A stretch of DNA of 24,867 nt from CAZLIC01 sp964559535 (lineage in GTDB: Bacteria; Pseudomonadota; Alphaproteobacteria; Rhodobacterales; Rhodobacteraceae). Location: positions 1-24,867 of the forward strand of contig CAZLIC010000071.1 of NCBI GenBank assembly GCA_964559535.1. Reading direction: 5' to 3'. Both the position numbers and the translations under genes were made by a program. The notes under the pieces are model-generated. The model was not told the origin of the DNA. It ran no database searches and saw nothing but the letters and a program-made list of their open reading frames with translations. Every line of letters begins with the position of its first letter. Positions within the stretch are counted from its first letter, which is position 1. Below, in pieces: positions 22,711 to 24,867 of this stretch.

Positions 22711-23628
22711 CTACCCATCCGCCAGATGCGCCGCGATGATCTGCGCGAAATCCGTTTCCGCCGTGAACCCCAGCGCCGCCGCCCGCGCGGTGACGAAATC
22801 CTGCGGCCAGGTGTCCACGATGCGGGCAATCGTCTCGTCCGGTTCCAACCGGATCAGGTCCACCGCCGCCTGTCCCGCCACCGCCCGCAACGCCGCAATC
22901 TCCTCGGCCACGGTCGCCGACAGCCCCGGCATGTTCAGCGCCCGCCGGTCACCCAGCACCGCAAGGTCCATCGTGGCCGCGCGCAGAAAGAACCCCACGG
23001 CCGCGCGCGGGCTGGCGAACCAGTGGCGCACCGTATCAGGCACCGGCAGCACGGCAGGCAGGCCCGCCAGCGGCTCGCGCAGGATGTTGGAGAAGAACCC
23101 GCTGGCCGCCCGGTTCGGCCGCCCCGGCCGGATGCAGATGGTGGGCAGGCGCAGCGCGATGCCGTCCATGAACCCGCGGCGGGTATAGTCGCACAAGAGC
23201 AACTCGCACATCGCCTTTTGCGTGCCATAGCTGGTGCGCGGGGTGGGGTGGAAATCGTCGGGGATGCGGTTGGGAAACGGCGCCCCGAACACCGCGATGG
23301 AACTGGCGAACACCACCCGCGGGCGATACCCCGGTGTCAGGCGGATCGCCTCGAACAGCGCCCGCGTGGCGTCCAGGTTCACCGCATAGCCGCGCGGGAA
23401 ATCCGCCTCGGCCTCGCCCGACACGATGGCGGCAAGGTGAAAAATCACGTCGGGCCTGCGGGCAACCAGACCGGTTGCCGCCGAAGGATCGGTCAGGTCA
23501 ACGCTCAGGCACTCGGCCCCCGCCACCTCGGGCGGCACCACATCGACCAGCGTCAGCCGGTGCCCCGCCAGCGCCGCCGCCAGCCGCGCGCCCAGCATCC
23601 CGGCCGCGCCGATCACCATCATGTGCAT
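22711..23628 (-). CDS. denD: DenD-like NAD-dependent D-erythronate dehydrogenase (extended SDR)
   Basis: A 305-residue extended short-chain dehydrogenase. NAD-binding GAAGMLG is at 7-13 (MVIGAAGMLGARLA), LVDVV follows, and the catalytic triad residues appear as SS (109-110, FASSIAVFG) and Tyr134-x3-Lys138 (SYGTQKAM). The block DFHPTPRTSYGTQKAMCELLLCDYTRRGFMDGIALRLPTICIRPG... is very like DenD, which oxidises D-erythronate at C2 in four-carbon acid sugar catabolism. Other epimerase-family members remain possible. The ATG at 23628 follows GGGGGAA; ATG at 23640 is an alternative. The gene stands alone, without the other erythronate genes (denC, kinase, isomerase) in view. Confidence 0.8.
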   Translation of the reverse strand: MHMMVIGAAGMLGARLAAALAGHRLTLVDVVPPEVAGAECLSVDLTDPSAATGLVARRPDVIFHLAAIVSGEAEADFPRGYAVNLDATRALFEAIRLTPGYRPRVVFASSIAVFGAPFPNRIPDDFHPTPRTSYGTQKAMCELLLCDYTRRGFMDGIALRLPTICIRPGRPNRAASGFFSNILREPLAGLPAVLPVPDTVRHWFASPRAAVGFFLRAATMDLAVLGDRRALNMPGLSATVAEEIAALRAVAGQAAVDLIRLEPDETIARIVDTWPQDFVTARAAALGFTAETDFAQIIAAHLADG

Positions 23629-23745
23629 CTGTTCCCCCATGCCGCCCCGCACAGCATGCCATGGCCCGCAGTCGCACCGCCAGCCCGCGCCGAAAACACC
23701 GCAGCGTGCCCAGCCGACCGCGGCCCCGACGGACGCCGCGGGGAA

Positions 23746-23774
23746 GGCCACCCGCCGGTCCCCGGCGGGCGGCC
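23746..23774 (-). terminator. Strong terminator hairpin after flavin monooxygenase
   Basis: On the minus strand the stem GGCCGCCCGCCGG pairs with CCGGCGGGTGGCC: 13 pairs including one G.U, around a 3-base loop. It begins 8 bases past the stop at 23782. The following TTCCCC is a weak U-tract, but stem strength and position favour a terminator. Confidence 0.6.
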
Positions 23775-23781
23775 AGCACGT

Positions 23782-24867
23782 TTACCCGAGGTGATAGGTC
23801 GGCGGCAGGCCATGCACGGGCGTGGGAATGCCCTCCATCCGCGCCTTCAGCTGCAGCGACAGGAACTGGCTGTAGTGGCGCGACTGGTGCAGGTTGCCGC
23901 CGTGGAACCACAGTGCCTCGGCCTGCGTGGGCTTCCACATGTTGCGCTGCTCGCCCACCCAGGGCCCCGGGTCTTTCGCCGTGTCAGACCCCAACCCCCA
24001 GCACTTGCCCACGCGGTCGGCCACGTCTTGCCCGATCAGGTCGGCCGCCCAGCCGTTCATCGAGCCATAGCCCGTGGCGTACACGATCACGTCGGCCGGC
24101 AGGTGTGTGCCGTCCTCCAACACCACGCCGTCCGGCACGATCTCTTTCACGTTGCCATGGGCCAGTTTGATCTGCCCGTCGATGATGAGCTGGCTGGCGC
24201 CGATATCGATGTAATAGCCCGAGCCGCGGCGCAGGTACTTCATGAACAGGCCCGAGTCGTCGGGGCCCCAGTCGAGCCAGAACCCGGCCTTTTCGAGCCC
24301 CGCGTAGAAGTCGGCATCCACCTCTTTCATCTTGGCATAGAGCGGGATCTGGAAGGTGTGCAGGATCTTGTAGGGCAAGCTGGCAAAGATCAGGTCGGCC
24401 TTCTCGGTGGTCATCCCCGACCGCACCGCCTGTTCCGAATAAAGCCCGCCAAGCCCGATATCCATCAGCGTGTCCGACCGCACGATATGGGTGGAGGACC
24501 GCTGCACCATGGTCACGTCCACATCGTTTTCCCACAGCGCCGCGCAGATGTCGTGGGCCGAGTTGTTGGACCCGATCACCACCGCCCGTCTGCCCTTGTA
24601 GGCATCGGGGCCGGGGTGCCTTGACGAATGGTGCTGGTCGCCCCTGAACGTCTCCATCCCCTTGTAGACGGGCATGTTGGCCTTGCCCGACATGCCGGTG
24701 GCCAGCACCAACTGTTTCGGGCGCAGCACCACCTCGGTCCCGTCGCGGTCCACCACCACGGTCCATTCCTTCGTGGCCTCGTCATACCTGGCCGACTTGC
24801 AGGTGGTGCGCGTCCAGTAGTTCAGCTCCATCACCTTGGTGTACATCTCCAGCCAGTCGCCGATCTT
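23782..24867 (-). CDS. NAD(P)/FAD-dependent flavin monooxygenase, partial (5' end outside window)
   Basis: The C-terminal 361 residues of a class B flavin monooxygenase; the start is beyond the right edge and the frame is open to it. The NADPH motif GSNNSAHDIC follows RAVVIG, and a typical FMO/CzcO-type ATGYGSMNGW occurs late. It also has LATGMSGKANMPVYKGMETFRGDQHHSS, HHSS being common in this group, and WGPDDSGLFMKYLRRGSGYYIDIG. It differs clearly from Tmm in this window, lacking the Tmm-specific MYRYLWSNGP and MAPVHHTPW regions within the visible part, and resembles oxygenases of ketones, indole or other small molecules. Substrate unknown. Terminates at a strong hairpin. Confidence 0.88.
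   Translation of the reverse strand, partial: KIGDWLEMYTKVMELNYWTRTTCKSARYDEATKEWTVVVDRDGTEVVLRPKQLVLATGMSGKANMPVYKGMETFRGDQHHSSRHPGPDAYKGRRAVVIGSNNSAHDICAALWENDVDVTMVQRSSTHIVRSDTLMDIGLGGLYSEQAVRSGMTTEKADLIFASLPYKILHTFQIPLYAKMKEVDADFYAGLEKAGFWLDWGPDDSGLFMKYLRRGSGYYIDIGASQLIIDGQIKLAHGNVKEIVPDGVVLEDGTHLPADVIVYATGYGSMNGWAADLIGQDVADRVGKCWGLGSDTAKDPGPWVGEQRNMWKPTQAEALWFHGGNLHQSRHYSQFLSLQLKARMEGIPTPVHGLPPTYHLG

Noticed and set aside
22375..24624. A 749-codon plus-strand open frame
   Set aside because: Antisense across the FAD oxidase start, denD and the monooxygenase. Composition is Arg/His/Pro-rich shadow coding.

Overview
The window is GC-rich, gene-dense chromosomal DNA from an alphaproteobacterium, most likely a Rhodobacteraceae/Rhodobacterales member. 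Supporting signs are a TolA with SIRPRPR motifs, murA followed by a DUF2948 gene, a DUF1476 (F1-ATPase zeta) gene, a carnitine dehydrogenase-thioesterase fusion, a trimethylamine monooxygenase, and many GTG/TTG starts. I see no integrase, transposase, CRISPR array, prophage or rRNA. It reads as core chromosome with a few accessory metabolic and surface modules.

Layout. 1-2732 (-): envelope operon ybgC-tolQ-tolR-tolA, with tolA running off the left edge. 2811-4138 (-): a PACE-type efflux protein, a very small lipoprotein missed by ordinary length cut-offs, and an unrecognised conserved protein. 4290-7975 (-): a lipocalin gene overlapping a carnitine dehydrogenase/betainyl-CoA thioesterase fusion, then a GMC oxidoreductase; a dense array of GCAAA/TTTGC motifs lies upstream. 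8126-10033 (-): a 53-residue basic protein, murA and a DUF2948 gene in one tightly packed unit. 10154-10228 (+): tRNA-Thr(GGT). 10418-11761 (+): trimethylamine monooxygenase with a good sigma70-type promoter, convergent with glutamate dehydrogenase (11825-13255, -). 13734-16480 (+): a three-gene Tad/pilus-like cluster (vWA protein plus two TadE-like pseudopilins). 16498-17496 (-): purC-purS. 17584-18033 (-): TerB-like protein, divergent from the F1-ATPase zeta gene (18176-18490, +), followed by betaine-homocysteine methyltransferase (18602-19615, +). 19619-22544 (-): an overlapping three-gene unit with a probably exported FAD oxidase and two membrane proteins of unknown role. 22711-23628 (-): a DenD-type dehydrogenase. 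23782-24867 (-): a second flavin monooxygenase, cut by the right edge.

How they fit together. Several scattered genes share methylated-amine chemistry. Carnitine can be oxidised and its betainyl-CoA product hydrolysed to glycine betaine by the fusion enzyme. Betaine can donate a methyl group to homocysteine through Bmt. Trimethylamine can be N-oxidised by Tmm, and glutamate dehydrogenase sits beside tmm. The enzyme for the middle carnitine step (dehydrocarnitine cleavage) and the TMAO demethylase are not in the window, so these pathways must be completed elsewhere if they operate.

The best candidates for undescribed biology are the exported flavoenzyme/membrane operon at 19619-22544, the stand-alone pseudopilin trio, the GCAAA array before the carnitine unit, and the very small lipoprotein.
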